Below, in pieces: positions 22,112-32,535 of a DNA stretch of 64,000 nt. The notes below the pieces were generated by a model that saw only the letters and a program-made list of their open reading frames with translations, was not told the origin of the DNA and did no database searches. The stretch's first letter is position 1; every line of letters starts with the position of its first letter. This stretch comes from Drechmeria coniospora. Its lineage: Eukaryota > Ascomycota > Sordariomycetes > Hypocreales > Ophiocordycipitaceae. Both the position numbers and the translations under genes were made by a program. Location of the stretch: positions 9,066,552-9,130,551 of the forward strand of contig NC_054391.1 of NCBI RefSeq assembly GCF_001625195.1, read 5' to 3'.

Positions 22112-22852
22112 ATGAGACTCTCACCCCTCGCCGGCCTGCTGCTGCCTTTCCTGCCTCACGTCTCCTCCTGGCTCGTCCCCCGAGGGCTCGACGACGGCCA
22201 CTACACCATCGCCTTCCCCGACGGCAACTTTTCCTCGCCCGACCACCGCATCGTGAAGCGCGGCCAGGACCCCTGGCGGAGCACCGGACCATGGCCCAAA
22301 GATCCACCGTGGCCCGGCGAGATATCACCACCCCGCCGCGACGATTCCCACGGCAAACCCGAGGACTCGCTGCAGATCAGCCACTACCAGTGCGACTTTG
22401 CGAGCAATGAGCATGTCCCCTGGTTCGAGTACGAGTCTGCCTTCAACTCCCTCGGCGATTACTGCGATCGTTTCCTCGTCTTCGCCCGCACCATCCACAT
22501 CAGCGTCTCGCGCGGCGGCACCGCCGTCGCCTTCGTCTGCAACTCCCACGAGACCCTCCCCGCTCCGTGCTCCCGCCTCGAGTTCCGCTGGGTCGAGCGC
22601 AACTATCTCGACCCCTACTGTGGCCACCTGCGCCCTGGCCAGGCGTACGCGCCGATGGTGGGAAAGTGGTACGGCAGGGCCCATGCCGGCGGCGAGCTGT
22701 GCACCGGCGAGGGGAGGACGTCGCACTTCGAGCAACGGTGGAAGTGGTCTTTGCCGCCGAAGGATAAATTGGCCTGCAAGCACAACTGCGACGTGCCGGA
22801 TGGGAAGGGTGGCATCGTCGGCGAGTCGATGGCCGGTGCTCGCGGCCGGTGA
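22112..22852 (+). CDS. Secreted cysteine-rich protein, no recognised domain
   Basis: A single exon encodes 246 residues. Residues 1-18 form a signal peptide: Met-Arg, then a Leu-rich core ending near VSSW. Lys-Arg at residues ~49-50 (RIVKR followed by Gly) looks like a Kex2-type processing site, so the first ~30 mature residues may be a propeptide. The rest contains eight cysteines, roughly one per 15-25 residues from residue ~93 on, consistent with four disulphides, and is rich in Trp, Pro and charged residues. The even cysteine count, signal peptide and small size are what is seen in secreted host- or environment-directed fungal proteins. I do not recognise the family, so no function is assigned. 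A GTAC-rich island lies directly upstream. Confidence 0.72.
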   Translation: MRLSPLAGLLLPFLPHVSSWLVPRGLDDGHYTIAFPDGNFSSPDHRIVKRGQDPWRSTGPWPKDPPWPGEISPPRRDDSHGKPEDSLQISHYQCDFASNEHVPWFEYESAFNSLGDYCDRFLVFARTIHISVSRGGTAVAFVCNSHETLPAPCSRLEFRWVERNYLDPYCGHLRPGQAYAPMVGKWYGRAHAGGELCTGEGRTSHFEQRWKWSLPPKDKLACKHNCDVPDGKGGIVGESMAGARGR

Positions 22853-23394
22853 TGCCGGCGGACGAGCCTGTGCTGGGCTCCCACTCCGGCTCGGCCAGCG
22901 GCATCGCCGTACAATCATTTGGCTTCCACCCGTTAGCCTCTTGCTTGTTCCGGCTGGGATTCGCAAGTACATCGCCACCGGCACCACCGTCATCAACATC
23001 GTCATCGCGTCGTATTGCCATGATACATTCTGTGATAAATTTCGAGCGCCGCAACGTCAAGGCAGAGCCGAGCCGAGCAAAGCAAAGCGTTCAACCAGCA
23101 CGACACCCGTCTCCACACGCTCCATCGCTGTATTCTTCGTCCCTGATATAAATCCTCATCCATGGTTCCGAACCCGTTCGTCCATCCGTCAAGCCCCGCC
23201 CGGCCATGCTCCGAACAACAAAGCCAAACGCCGATGCGCCAAAATAACCAGTACGCCTGTCCGTCATGTTCGTGTCATGATGAGCAAATTCTAGACATGC
23301 CCGTCCCGTGATGCGAGCTCCTTCCCTCGTGGCCATGCCATGCAGCCACGAGGCGACGGGGAAGGAAAATGAAAAAAAAAAAAACGTCGCGGCG
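22853..23394. other. Convergent intergenic spacer
   Basis: This is the space between two convergent genes. It holds their 3' regions, with an A12 run near 23370 and no gene. Confidence 0.6.
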
Positions 23395-26300
23395 TCAAGA
23401 TGAGGCCGGCTGGAGGTTCTCCTCGCGCACCTTGGTCGCCACGGCATCCCACCAGGTGCTGTGCGCCGCCCGATCCGCCGACCCGACCCTGTCCAGCAGG
23501 TCCGAAATGTGTCGCACCTTGTCGACGAACTCGGACAGACCCAGGCTGGCCAGCTTTTCGCCGGCCGAGTTGGCGGCCTTGACCTTGTCGCTCGCGGAGC
23601 CGGGCGCCAGCCGGGCGAGGATGTTGCCTCGGAGGCGCGTCATGAGCAGGCGCAGGACGGGCTCGCGAGGCTCGGCGGATTGCCGAGACATGTCCTCGCT
23701 CGCGCCGAGCACCTTGGCGACGAGGGCGCGGAGCTGCTTCTTCGTCACGGCCGGCATCGAGCGGCCGGCCTCGAGAGCCGACATGGTGCCCTCGACGGTC
23801 GCCTCGAGCGGCAGGTCGTCGGTCTCGAGCACCGTCATGATGCGCGACGCCTCCATCCTCCACTGCATGCGCACGTCGCGCTTGAGCAGGTTCTTGCACT
23901 GGAGCAGGACGGCGCCGACGGTGACGATGCGCCGGACCATGGTCGAGACCTGGTTGATGCGCTCGAGGTCGAGGCGCAGCATCTCGGGCACGCGATCCGC
24001 CGTCACGGGCGTCGGCAGGGTGAAGACGTCGACAAGCAGCTGAGCGTAGAAGCGAGCCGCCGTCGGCTGCGACCGGGGATGGCAGATACCCTCGGGGTCG
24101 CGCTTCTGAACCTCGGCCGTGACCTTGGCGACGGCGCCCTTCCAGGCGGCCTCGGCGACGTCCAGACGCATGCCGGCGTGGGTGACGTCCCAGCCGAAGC
24201 GCTTCGCCTCGTACTGGGCGGCCGACTCGATGAGGCGCGGGGCGGCGACGCGGAGCATGTAGTTGATGTAGTCGCACAGCATCACGTCGATGAAGCCGTT
24301 GAGGGCCTCGACGCGGTCCGTCAAGCTGCCGGCGCCGAGCCGGTTCCGCACGAGGTCCTGCACCTCGTCGTCCCGGAAGGGCGCGCACAGCTTCGGCAGC
24401 AGCGAAGCCATGGCGGCGAAGAAGTTTTCGTAGGAAAAGTGACCGATGGTGAACTGCTGCTCGGCCATGTCAGGGTCCAGAATCTCGCCGATGAGGGTGT
24501 GCATGGGGTTCCCCGGCGTCAGGAGACGCTGCAGCTTGTCCTTGATGCTGGCGGCGAGGAGGATGAAGATGCGAAAGTTGGCCTCGGGCTTGTCGTCGGC
24601 AGTGACGTCTCGCATCTGCGCGTACAGGGGCCGGATGAGGATGGCCTGCTGCTCGAGGTAGTCGGCGAGAGGAATCTGATATTCCCGGTTGATGGCGAGC
24701 TCGTGGACGACGACGCGGTTGTCGGGGAGCAAGCCGTGAAGCTCGACGTGGGCCGGCGCGGCGTCGGTCTCGCCCTTGCCGACGGGCGTGGCCGGCGGCG
24801 TGAGGGTCTGCGACGTCGTCGTCGGCGCGAGGCCGGCCGGGGGCGCATGGCCAGGGGCGGCGGCGGCGGCGGCGTCGGCCCCCCGGGGCTTCGTGTCGCC
24901 CGTCTGCTTCTTGGCGCCGCGAGCCTTTCGGGCCTCGGAGACGGCGCGGAAGAGCATCCTCTTGCCCCGCTCGGCGCCGGCGAGCTTCTTGATGCGCACG
25001 ATAAGCATCAGCTGGCTGTCCTGGATGCTCTTGCGGTAGAGGCCGGCGGCGGCGTCGTCGCTCGTGTCCTTGACGGTCTGGAAGATGGCGTCGAGCTCGA
25101 CGAACTGCATGACCATGACCTCGATGAGGGCGTTGGAGTCGCGCGACTTCCACGAGATGAAGGCGTTGTAGAAGACGGCGTAGGCCTCGGGCAGCGTCCT
25201 CCTCAGCGCCGGCGGCGTCGTGTACCGGTTCGACGACGACAGGCGGACGAGTATGCGTTCAAAGGTGATGAGCAGGTCCCTGGCCTTGCCGATGAGATCC
25301 TGCAATTGCGGGTTGGCGAGGTCGCCGGCCGGCATGCGGTGGGCCGACAGGGGGTGGTCGTCTTTGTCGTCGTCGTCGTCGTCGTCGGCGGCGGCGGCCT
25401 CGTGCTTGTTGAGGAGGACCTGGTTGGGGTGGCCGAGGATGAGAAAGGCGCCGAGAAAGGTGCGGACGGCGGCCATCTCCTCGACGGACCTCGGGCCACC
25501 CTCGCGAAGGCCGCAGATGCGGAGCAGACGGGCCGTGACGAGCAGGACGTTCTCGCGCGCCAGCAGCTCGACGACGGCGTCAAAGGACGTGTCGCGGATG
25601 CCGTCGACGGACAGGCCGAGGCCGTTGAACTGGCGGATGATGGTCCTCCGCAGGCGGCCGCGCCACCAGCCCTGGAGGCGCGTGGCGGCGACGTCGTCGG
25701 TCAGCCGGGGCCGGTCGGCCTCCTTGACGGGCGGCAGGAGCTCGAGCTGCTTCCTCGCCATGATGCTCTGGCCTCGACCGCGGGGGGTGGCGCTCCGGCT
25801 TCGCAGCTCGTCCCGCCGCCGCTCGGCCTCGGCCATGCGCTCCTCCATCTTGGCCTTCATCTTGGCCGCCTCCTGCTCGCGCTTTTCCTTGGTCAGCTCG
25901 GCCACCTGCTTGGCCTTCCTCACCTCCTCGGCGCAGCTGGCGACGATCTCGGCGAGGTTACGCTCCCTCGCCTGCTGGGCGGCGAGGGCGCGCTCCTCCG
26001 AGGCGGTGTGGCCGCGCGGCGTGGCCTTGACCATGGCGGCGCGGAGGCGAACCTTTTCCGCGTGGGCGGCGCGGTCGGCCAGGCGGGCTCGTCGGTCCTC
26101 GAGGAAGGAGGCTCGACGCAGGTGCTGAGCGATGTACTTGCTCTGCCCGCTCTCGCGGCCGGTCGAGGGCTGGATCGAGGAGCACCGGGAATGGGCCGAC
26201 GAGATGGAGTTTCGACGCGACGAGGCGGCCGAGTCCTTGCGGCGGGCGTGGGAGGGTCGGTAGAAGCGGGCGGCGACGCGCGGGGGCGGCGTGTAGATGC

Positions 26301-26466
26301 GGGCATCGCGGTCCAAGACGTCGACGTCGGCGGGAGGCATGGTCAGGTCGACGTCGACGGCGAGGCCGACTTCGCCGTCGACGTCCATGGCCTCGACGGA
26401 GCCCAGGCCCCTCGACTCCTCGAGGTTGCGCGACGGGTCGGACAGGTCGACCGAGGGACGGCGCAT
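23395..26466 (-). CDS. TCP11/SOK1-like regulatory protein
   Basis: One uninterrupted exon encodes 1023 residues from the Met at 26466. The order is: an acidic Ser-rich N-terminus (~1-90); a long Arg/Glu/Ala-rich coiled-coil segment (~100-240, for example AKMKAKMEERMAEAERRRDE); an IQ-like motif (LQGWWRGRLRR, ~260); and a helical TCP11-type domain to the C-terminus. Typical phrases are VTARLLRICGLREGG, FISWKSRDSNALIEVMVMQF and the late ALVAKVLGASEDMS. Fungal members include yeast SOK1, a multicopy suppressor linked to cAMP/PKA signalling; the assignment is by domain pattern from memory. A His-rich linker just upstream (eight CAC/CAT codons) and further open sequence up to 26919 make an earlier start possible, but that part is low-complexity and is treated here as leader. 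Confidence 0.82.
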   Translation of the reverse strand: MRRPSVDLSDPSRNLEESRGLGSVEAMDVDGEVGLAVDVDLTMPPADVDVLDRDARIYTPPPRVAARFYRPSHARRKDSAASSRRNSISSAHSRCSSIQPSTGRESGQSKYIAQHLRRASFLEDRRARLADRAAHAEKVRLRAAMVKATPRGHTASEERALAAQQARERNLAEIVASCAEEVRKAKQVAELTKEKREQEAAKMKAKMEERMAEAERRRDELRSRSATPRGRGQSIMARKQLELLPPVKEADRPRLTDDVAATRLQGWWRGRLRRTIIRQFNGLGLSVDGIRDTSFDAVVELLARENVLLVTARLLRICGLREGGPRSVEEMAAVRTFLGAFLILGHPNQVLLNKHEAAAADDDDDDDKDDHPLSAHRMPAGDLANPQLQDLIGKARDLLITFERILVRLSSSNRYTTPPALRRTLPEAYAVFYNAFISWKSRDSNALIEVMVMQFVELDAIFQTVKDTSDDAAAGLYRKSIQDSQLMLIVRIKKLAGAERGKRMLFRAVSEARKARGAKKQTGDTKPRGADAAAAAAPGHAPPAGLAPTTTSQTLTPPATPVGKGETDAAPAHVELHGLLPDNRVVVHELAINREYQIPLADYLEQQAILIRPLYAQMRDVTADDKPEANFRIFILLAASIKDKLQRLLTPGNPMHTLIGEILDPDMAEQQFTIGHFSYENFFAAMASLLPKLCAPFRDDEVQDLVRNRLGAGSLTDRVEALNGFIDVMLCDYINYMLRVAAPRLIESAAQYEAKRFGWDVTHAGMRLDVAEAAWKGAVAKVTAEVQKRDPEGICHPRSQPTAARFYAQLLVDVFTLPTPVTADRVPEMLRLDLERINQVSTMVRRIVTVGAVLLQCKNLLKRDVRMQWRMEASRIMTVLETDDLPLEATVEGTMSALEAGRSMPAVTKKQLRALVAKVLGASEDMSRQSAEPREPVLRLLMTRLRGNILARLAPGSASDKVKAANSAGEKLASLGLSEFVDKVRHISDLLDRVGSADRAAHSTWWDAVATKVREENLQPASS

Positions 26467-29400
26467 CGGGTCGGCGTGGTGGTGGTGGTGGTGGTGGTGG
26501 TCGTGAGGGAGGTGAGTCGACGGGGAGGCGTCGCGAAGGAGTGCGAAGCCGAGGCGAAGCAGGCTGCTACGGCGTGACCGCTGGCCGAGAGGGTGAGGGA
26601 CGGCTGCGGCACCGAGGTCGAGAAAGGTTCCGCCGGCGTGGGTGCGGGTGGCGAGGCGGAATCGGCGACAGAAACGTCGTCGGCGAGTCGGCCGTCGTCG
26701 GCTTGGCAGCACTCGCCTCGAGTCTCGGACCGGCCGGAAGGAATGAGGGTGAGAGGTCGGTCGGGGCTGGGCCGTGGGTGGTGTCGAAGGTGCGAGCAGA
26801 GGCACCGAGGGCCCGGCGAGAGGTGCTGCCGGATGAAAGTAGATGACGAGAGGCTGTGGCGAGAATGACGGCCAGTAGGTCCCATGGGCGACGACTGCTC
26901 GAGGCCGGACGGCAAACACGATGGGTCGAAGAAGAAATACCTGGGATTCGGATCTTGAAGCGAACGGCGACGAATGTCCAGGCCGGCGAACAGCGCAGCA
27001 GCAAGCACGCCAACGCTTCCGCTGGCAGGGGCTGGGGTCGGGGTGTAGGGGAGGGAGGGGGGGGGAGGAGGAGGAGGAGAGGGGAGGGGAGGGGCCGAAG
27101 GGGCGGCGATGGCGTGTGTGATGTTTGCGGAAGAATGTGCACGCCCGGCGAGCAAGGCTTCACGCGAGGCTGCCACCCAACAATAGCGGACGTCGGAAAA
27201 TGGACGACGAGCGGGCGTGACATGGCCCCTAGCGCCCGCCGCTCAGCGCTCCGTAGGGGCTAGCGACCACGATTCTAGGTACCTCTAGTACTAACGTAGG
27301 TAGTATGTAGGTACCTCTAGTAGGCAGCTGCTGGTGGTCATTATTCCTCGCAGGGGGGCGAGGGATGGATGCGCACAGCGACAAGTACAGCTATAACTGA
27401 TTATTACAGTACTCCCTACTCTGCAACTGCACCCGCTGCACAACCACCCGCACAGTATTACTTGTACTCGCCAGCGGCGGAGCGCACAAGCATCGGCACA
27501 ATCAGCAACCATTTGCCTCGGAGGGTTGGCAGCATCCTACCCTGCGTCGGGCATTTTCTACAGTACGATTCGGCCCAGCATGCCATGATCGCATGCCGTT
27601 CCCTTCCTTGCTGCCTGCAGGTGGCATTACGGCAACCACAACGATGACGCCTTTGTGCATTTCCCTCGGCATCCATACCCCCTGCCTGCACAAGTTCTTG
27701 ATTCCGGTGCTGTACGGTACAGTGCAGATTCACCACGGCCCCACGGAGTGTGCAGTACAGTACACGTACAGTAAGTACTTGGTACTTAGTAGGCACCTGC
27801 ATCACGGTACAAGCAAACTATTACTTTCTACTCCGTACTACAGTAAAGGTTTGCCACGCGCGCCATCCCACATGGCCGCTCGTGCAATTCAGAAGAGCAC
27901 ACTTGAGTGCCTAGGTTCCTAGTGGTGTGCATGTACAGTACATGTACTGTACTCCGTATACTGCAAGCACTGCACTTGCACCTAGTACCTACATGCAGAT
28001 CTACAGCACTCCGTAGTTGTGCTGTAGTACAACTAAGCACTTTATAATGCGGCATGCTCCGAGGTACCATTACAGTATAGTTTACAAGTGTAAGTACGGA
28101 GCACAATAATAGTGGGGTGGCAAAAGTGTCGATTCACTTGTCACTGCACTCCGTAGCGCTACCAAAATTGGATCGTCACCATTGTCTAGTGTACTTTCTA
28201 GATACCTTGCAGTACAGCACGCCGACGGAGTACAGAGTACGGTACGGAGGTCACCTACAGTAAGTACATGTACATGTGCACATGTACCTTCCATCCCGGC
28301 ACCTGTACGAATTCAACCATGCAACTACAACTAATAATAATACATGTATTACTCCGTACTTGCATGTACTATTATTACCAACCTGAGTAAGTACCACCTG
28401 GGTAGGCACTTGGTAACTACCGTGTATTACTTGTGCCACGTACTGTGCTGTACAGTACTGAGGTCCTGTCCGCCAGTGCAAGTAGTTGTACATGAACACG
28501 GTCAATGCTAGAGTATCAGGGCGGCAAGGTACAAGTATTTTCACGAGTGCAGCGCAAGTGCCTTGTACGGTAGATGCATACCTATGCAAGCACAAGTCCA
28601 GTAGCAATGCCGTATTGCTCTCGGTAGGTGCGAGTTAAAACCGAGCAAAAGGTGTTCCGTGCCATAGTGCGGCACATGGTTACGGTGTGCCTCCAACCTG
28701 CCAAGGCGCCAGGTGCAAAGTACTAGGTACTAGGTGCCTAATAGTGTTAATCCTAGTTGTAATGCTCCGTGCTCCGTACATTCACCGTACGCCTGGGTTG
28801 GCAAGTTGGTACTAATCAATACTGTACAGAGTACTAGGTAGGCACTACAAGTACTGTACCTAGGCAGGGCATGGTGCTGCCTCGGGGTCCTCAGTTGCTG
28901 ATGCATGAGTGTGCCCTTGCAGGTAATTACCTGTCGAGGCCCCTGCGCTGCAACGAGGCCTGCGACGACGCCTGCCACCACCTGTAACCGAGTGCCTGTC
29001 GATCCCGGCCATCCGTGCACGGCAAGGCACAGTGGACAGACACGCTGCGGCGTAATCGTACGCGCAGCTCGACAGAGTTGGGCAGGGTGGTGTGCCGCTG
29101 CGACATCTTCATCCATGACCACCTCATACCTGCTCATGTGCGTATAATCCTTGCAACACGTGAGCCTGTCTTTGTCGAGGCGGGGGTCTGGAGGACAAGG
29201 ACGCTGATTCCTTCGCCCTCGCAGCACCGCCAGGCACCTTCAGCACCTACCTCGCAGGCTGGTGGCACTGTATCCGCTGGTTGAAGGCCGCTGTAATCAA
29301 ATCCCACCACTGTCTTCTGTGCGAGATCGACGGTACCATTATGCTGTTGCCACTCCTTTTGAGTATGCACATTCTACTCTGACATCCAACAATCAATAGC

Positions 29401-29838
29401 TCCAAGTACTGTTATTGCTGCGTGCGCCTCTACCGTCAACCTAGAGGAATACTTGTAATACTTGTACAAGGTCTGGACCGTATCCGTAGAGATGGCGTGC
29501 TTGTACAGGTAATTATATGAGAGTTGGACGGCAATGACAGGCATACGTACAGGGTGCTTATTTCATACTAAGTAGGTATAGGGAAAAGAATTCCTAGGTG
29601 TACTGTTCGGTGCCCGCGACGGCTTCCTACCCCCTTGCCGGTGCTCGGCCTCGGGATTGTGCAAGCCGACGTGCTGCCCGTGCTCTCCGATAGGCCTTCA
29701 AGGCGTGCCTTTGTTTCCGCCGCCCGTGTCCTCTCGTCCCATCCATCCTTATGCGCGCCCGTGGCTGCCGGTGCTCGACCCGTCACAAATCGGCATTCTT
29801 CGCGTCGGCCGCATCCTTCATGCCGCCTGAAACGGCGG
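26467..29838. other. Gene-free, GTAC-rich region between divergent/adjacent genes
   Basis: The first ~700 bases are probably the leader and promoter of the TCP11-like gene and include a GGT microsatellite (26478-26505) and a G-rich stretch (27040-27100). From 27275 to 29560 the DNA is dominated by TACTCCGTAC, GTACATGTAC and related words. No gene is supported on either strand. Confidence 0.55.
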
Positions 29839-32535
29839 CTACAGCTTCGGCTGGTGGATGAGATAGGGCCCTTTGCCGGCGAGCTTCCGTCCGACGTTCA
29901 TCCGGCCTATCCATTGGAGAACTGTGTCGTAGCACAGGACGAACTGCGGAAGACTGCGCACAATGTGCATCCTCTGCCTGCGAAATCCCGCCACCGTCAT
30001 ATGCACGAGATCGACCGTGTCATCGTGCAGCCACCCCTTTTCGACGTCGACAATTCTCATACCCGGCATCGTCGTGCTAAACCTGGCATGAGCACGTGTG
30101 TAATTGTAGGCAGCCCTCGCACGCTCGGCGTCGCGCGCGGTGGGAGGCTTTCCCGGATAAAAGTGCGCTCGGCGCTGTCGCTTCAGCATGTCGATGACGC
30201 TATCGACGGTGCAGAACGCGCCCGTGCGGCCACATCCGGACGAGCAGTGCACCAGCATCGGACGCGTCCGCCCCCAGCGGTCGGGTCTTTCGTCCCAGTA
30301 CTTGCTCGACGCCGACAGCTCGCCTCTCTCGGAGATGGCCGCCAGCGTGCCTTCCTGGTAGGCCTTCAAAACCGTCTCCGTCGTGGACAGCTTGCCGGTC
30401 TTGGTGAACGTCGACGACCCGTGTGCCTTGGCGGCCGCCGACGGCCTGTGTGCCCTGCCGGCCCCCCTGCGTGCCCTGCCGCCCCCCCCGCGTGCCCTGC
30501 TGGCCGCCTTGCGTGCCTTCATGCCCGCCTTGTGTGCCTTGATGGACGCCCTGTGTGCCTTGATGGACGCCCCGCGTGCCTTGATGGACGCCCCGCGTGC
30601 CTTGATGGCCGCCGACAGCTTGCACACCTTGGTGGCCGTCGACTCGCGTGCCTTGATGGCCGCCTCGCGCGCCTTGGTGGCCGCCTCGCGTGTTTCGATG
30701 GCCACCTCGCGTGCCTTGATGACCGCCTCCTGTGCCCTGTGGGCCGCCTTCTGTGCCCTGGTGGCCGTTGGCATCCGTGCCTTGGCGGCTATCGACTCCT
30801 GTGCCTTGGCCGCCATCGACTCCTGTGCCTTGATGGCCGCTTCGTGTGCCTCGGCGGCCGCCTCGCGTGCCTCGACGGCCGCCTTGTGTGCCCTCGAGGC
30901 CGTCTTGTGTGCCCTGATGGCCGCCGGCGACGGCTCGAGTGCGTTGGGTGCCGGCGGCGGCTCCATGCGTGCCTGGATGGCCGCGCTGCGTGCCTTGATG
31001 GCCGCGCTGCGTGCATTCATGGCCGCGCTGCGTGCCTTGATGCCCGCCCTTTGTGCCTCGGAGGGCGCCGACGCCTTGCGTGCCTTCCAGGCCGCCCACT
31101 CCTCATCTCCCACAGGGGACTGCGGATGCAAAACGCCGAGCGACGTCTCAAACCACAGAGGCGACGGCGGGTCTGACAGGTTGGCCTCGTTCTGCATCAA
31201 GTTGGCATACTCGATCACGGCGAGAAGATGATGAGGCTTCGCCGGAGTGCCGTATTCAGGCCACGACGAGAACTGCAATTGAGTGATCTTTCGCGCCGGC
31301 TTCGGCCTCTTCGTCTCTTCGCTGGGCACGCGTTGCAGCATAAACTTGCGGACGATGAGGCAGTGGTCGTCGGCACCGGCCGGGGCGGCGTCGACGTCGA
31401 GCGGAACCTTTGCTTCCGACAGACGCGTGAGACTTATGCAACCAAACCGGCTGCCTTCCCAGTACGGGTCGCACTTGTTCTGTCCCAACTCACACTCGGC
31501 CGTGAGCATGACGACGACGCGGACGTCTTGCTCCCAGACGACGCTCCAAAAGTCCTCGTACGTCGCTGGCAGTGGCCCCTGCGTGGCGACGTACTCCTTC
31601 CGGCTCCCGAGGGACTTCAGGTAGCTTCCGTTGAAGTAATCGCAACTTCCGCGCGGATTGCTTTGGACGCGAACGCGAGCGTGATAGTAGGGAATGATGT
31701 CGTTGTACCGGTTCTTGTCATGTAGCTCGACTCCGTAGATCTCCACCTCGCTCGTGTCTCGTCCCCTGGGAAGGTATTGCGAAAACGCGTCTTTCTTCCG
31801 CGTGAATTCGTCGACTTCGAGGCGCAGGAAATTGTTCCTAACCGTCATACCTTGGTCGCGTCTTGACACGGCATCGCGCAGCCAGCGCGGGAGAACGGCG
31901 CGGTCGACGTTTTTCGGTACCGACAAGTCGAGCCGGGCAATGTGCGCCATGTGAGTCTCATTTGCAACGGTGACGGGGTCATGACCGGTGCCAGACTGCG
32001 GCGGCATCAAGACTCCGCCAATGACCAGTCCGGCGGCATCGTCAGGCTGAGCAACCGATGACGCATCGGCGCGTTCGGAGTCGACGAGCTCCGGGAAAGC
32101 GCGTTGAATGCCGCAGAAGCCGTCGAAGAGGATGCCAATCCTCCCGGCGAAGTTTTCCCTGGTGAACTTTTTGATCATGGTCAGCGCCGGCGATGCCTCG
32201 TCCAGGCCTGAGGCATGCATGTCGTAGACGATGATCCACTGCATCTCCGGCCAGCGCGCAAGCTTGTCGCAACCGGCACCTCCCTCGAATTGCTGCAACA
32301 AATTCTGCGTGCCGAAAGAGGGCCGCTTCAGCAGCACCGTAGGAATACAAATGCTCAGCGCGCCTTTGATGCGAGACGAGAAAAAGTGTTGCAGGGACCT
32401 GATGTCGATGAGCAACAGCAGATTGTTGTCCACCGTCTCCAGCAGAAAGCGCATTTCGTCGCCCGAGACCAGCGACGGCAGGACCGACTCGACCTGCTCG
32501 AGGCCGGCCGTCGGGTTGAGGTCGCTCAGCTCCAT
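29839..32535 (-). CDS. Rhodanese-protein tyrosine phosphatase with an inserted repeat (Pyp/PTP2 type)
   Basis: A single open exon encodes 898 residues from the Met at 32535; an earlier Met at 32754 would add 73 non-conserved residues. Residues ~20-160 form a rhodanese/Cdc25-like domain with no cysteine at the active-site position, as in MAPK-docking modules of yeast PTP2/PTP3. The PTP domain starts near 240 with KNRYNDIIPY, DYFNGSYLKS, KEYVATQGPLPATYEDFW and a WPEYGTP loop (425-431). The signature HCSSGCGRTG is at 763-772, with Cys764 and Arg770 intact. C-terminal IDMLKRQRR and FVLCYDTVLQW match Pyp-family ends. Between the WPD-type loop and the signature, about 300 extra residues are present, of which ~480-706 are Ala/Lys repeats; in ordinary PTPs that gap is about 34 residues. 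The WPD Asp is Glu. The likely role is MAP-kinase dephosphorylation, if the enzyme still folds. Confidence 0.87.
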   Translation of the reverse strand: MELSDLNPTAGLEQVESVLPSLVSGDEMRFLLETVDNNLLLLIDIRSLQHFFSSRIKGALSICIPTVLLKRPSFGTQNLLQQFEGGAGCDKLARWPEMQWIIVYDMHASGLDEASPALTMIKKFTRENFAGRIGILFDGFCGIQRAFPELVDSERADASSVAQPDDAAGLVIGGVLMPPQSGTGHDPVTVANETHMAHIARLDLSVPKNVDRAVLPRWLRDAVSRRDQGMTVRNNFLRLEVDEFTRKKDAFSQYLPRGRDTSEVEIYGVELHDKNRYNDIIPYYHARVRVQSNPRGSCDYFNGSYLKSLGSRKEYVATQGPLPATYEDFWSVVWEQDVRVVVMLTAECELGQNKCDPYWEGSRFGCISLTRLSEAKVPLDVDAAPAGADDHCLIVRKFMLQRVPSEETKRPKPARKITQLQFSSWPEYGTPAKPHHLLAVIEYANLMQNEANLSDPPSPLWFETSLGVLHPQSPVGDEEWAAWKARKASAPSEAQRAGIKARSAAMNARSAAIKARSAAIQARMEPPPAPNALEPSPAAIRAHKTASRAHKAAVEAREAAAEAHEAAIKAQESMAAKAQESIAAKARMPTATRAQKAAHRAQEAVIKAREVAIETREAATKAREAAIKARESTATKVCKLSAAIKARGASIKARGASIKAHRASIKAHKAGMKARKAASRARGGGGRARRGAGRAHRPSAAAKAHGSSTFTKTGKLSTTETVLKAYQEGTLAAISERGELSASSKYWDERPDRWGRTRPMLVHCSSGCGRTGAFCTVDSVIDMLKRQRRAHFYPGKPPTARDAERARAAYNYTRAHARFSTTMPGMRIVDVEKGWLHDDTVDLVHMTVAGFRRQRMHIVRSLPQFVLCYDTVLQWIGRMNVGRKLAGKGPYLIHQPKL
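30420..31100 (-). repeat. In-frame 21/24-bp repeat array inside the phosphatase gene
   Basis: About 30 degenerate units, 21 or 24 bp long, encode seven- or eight-residue phrases such as AAIKARS, KAQESIAA and SIKARGA. The + strand shows the recurring word GTGCCTTGATGGCCGCC. There is no stop codon in the host frame across ~680 bp. The product would be a positively charged Ala-rich, probably helical segment. The most alike units (GASIKAR and GASIKAH types) are near 30540-30605, suggesting recent unequal exchange there. Confidence 0.9.

Noticed and set aside
23461..26577. 1038-codon open frame on the + strand opposite the TCP11-like gene
   Set aside because: It is a shadow of a GC-rich coding strand; the minus-strand frame carries the recognisable domain and the plus frame is low-complexity Gly/Val/Arg.
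29635..31176. 513-codon + strand frame with repeated Cys-Leu-Asp-Gly-Arg phrases, opposite the phosphatase repeat
   Set aside because: The Cys/Gly repeats are the complement of the Ala/Lys repeats in the phosphatase frame, which is anchored by rhodanese and PTP motifs on both sides.
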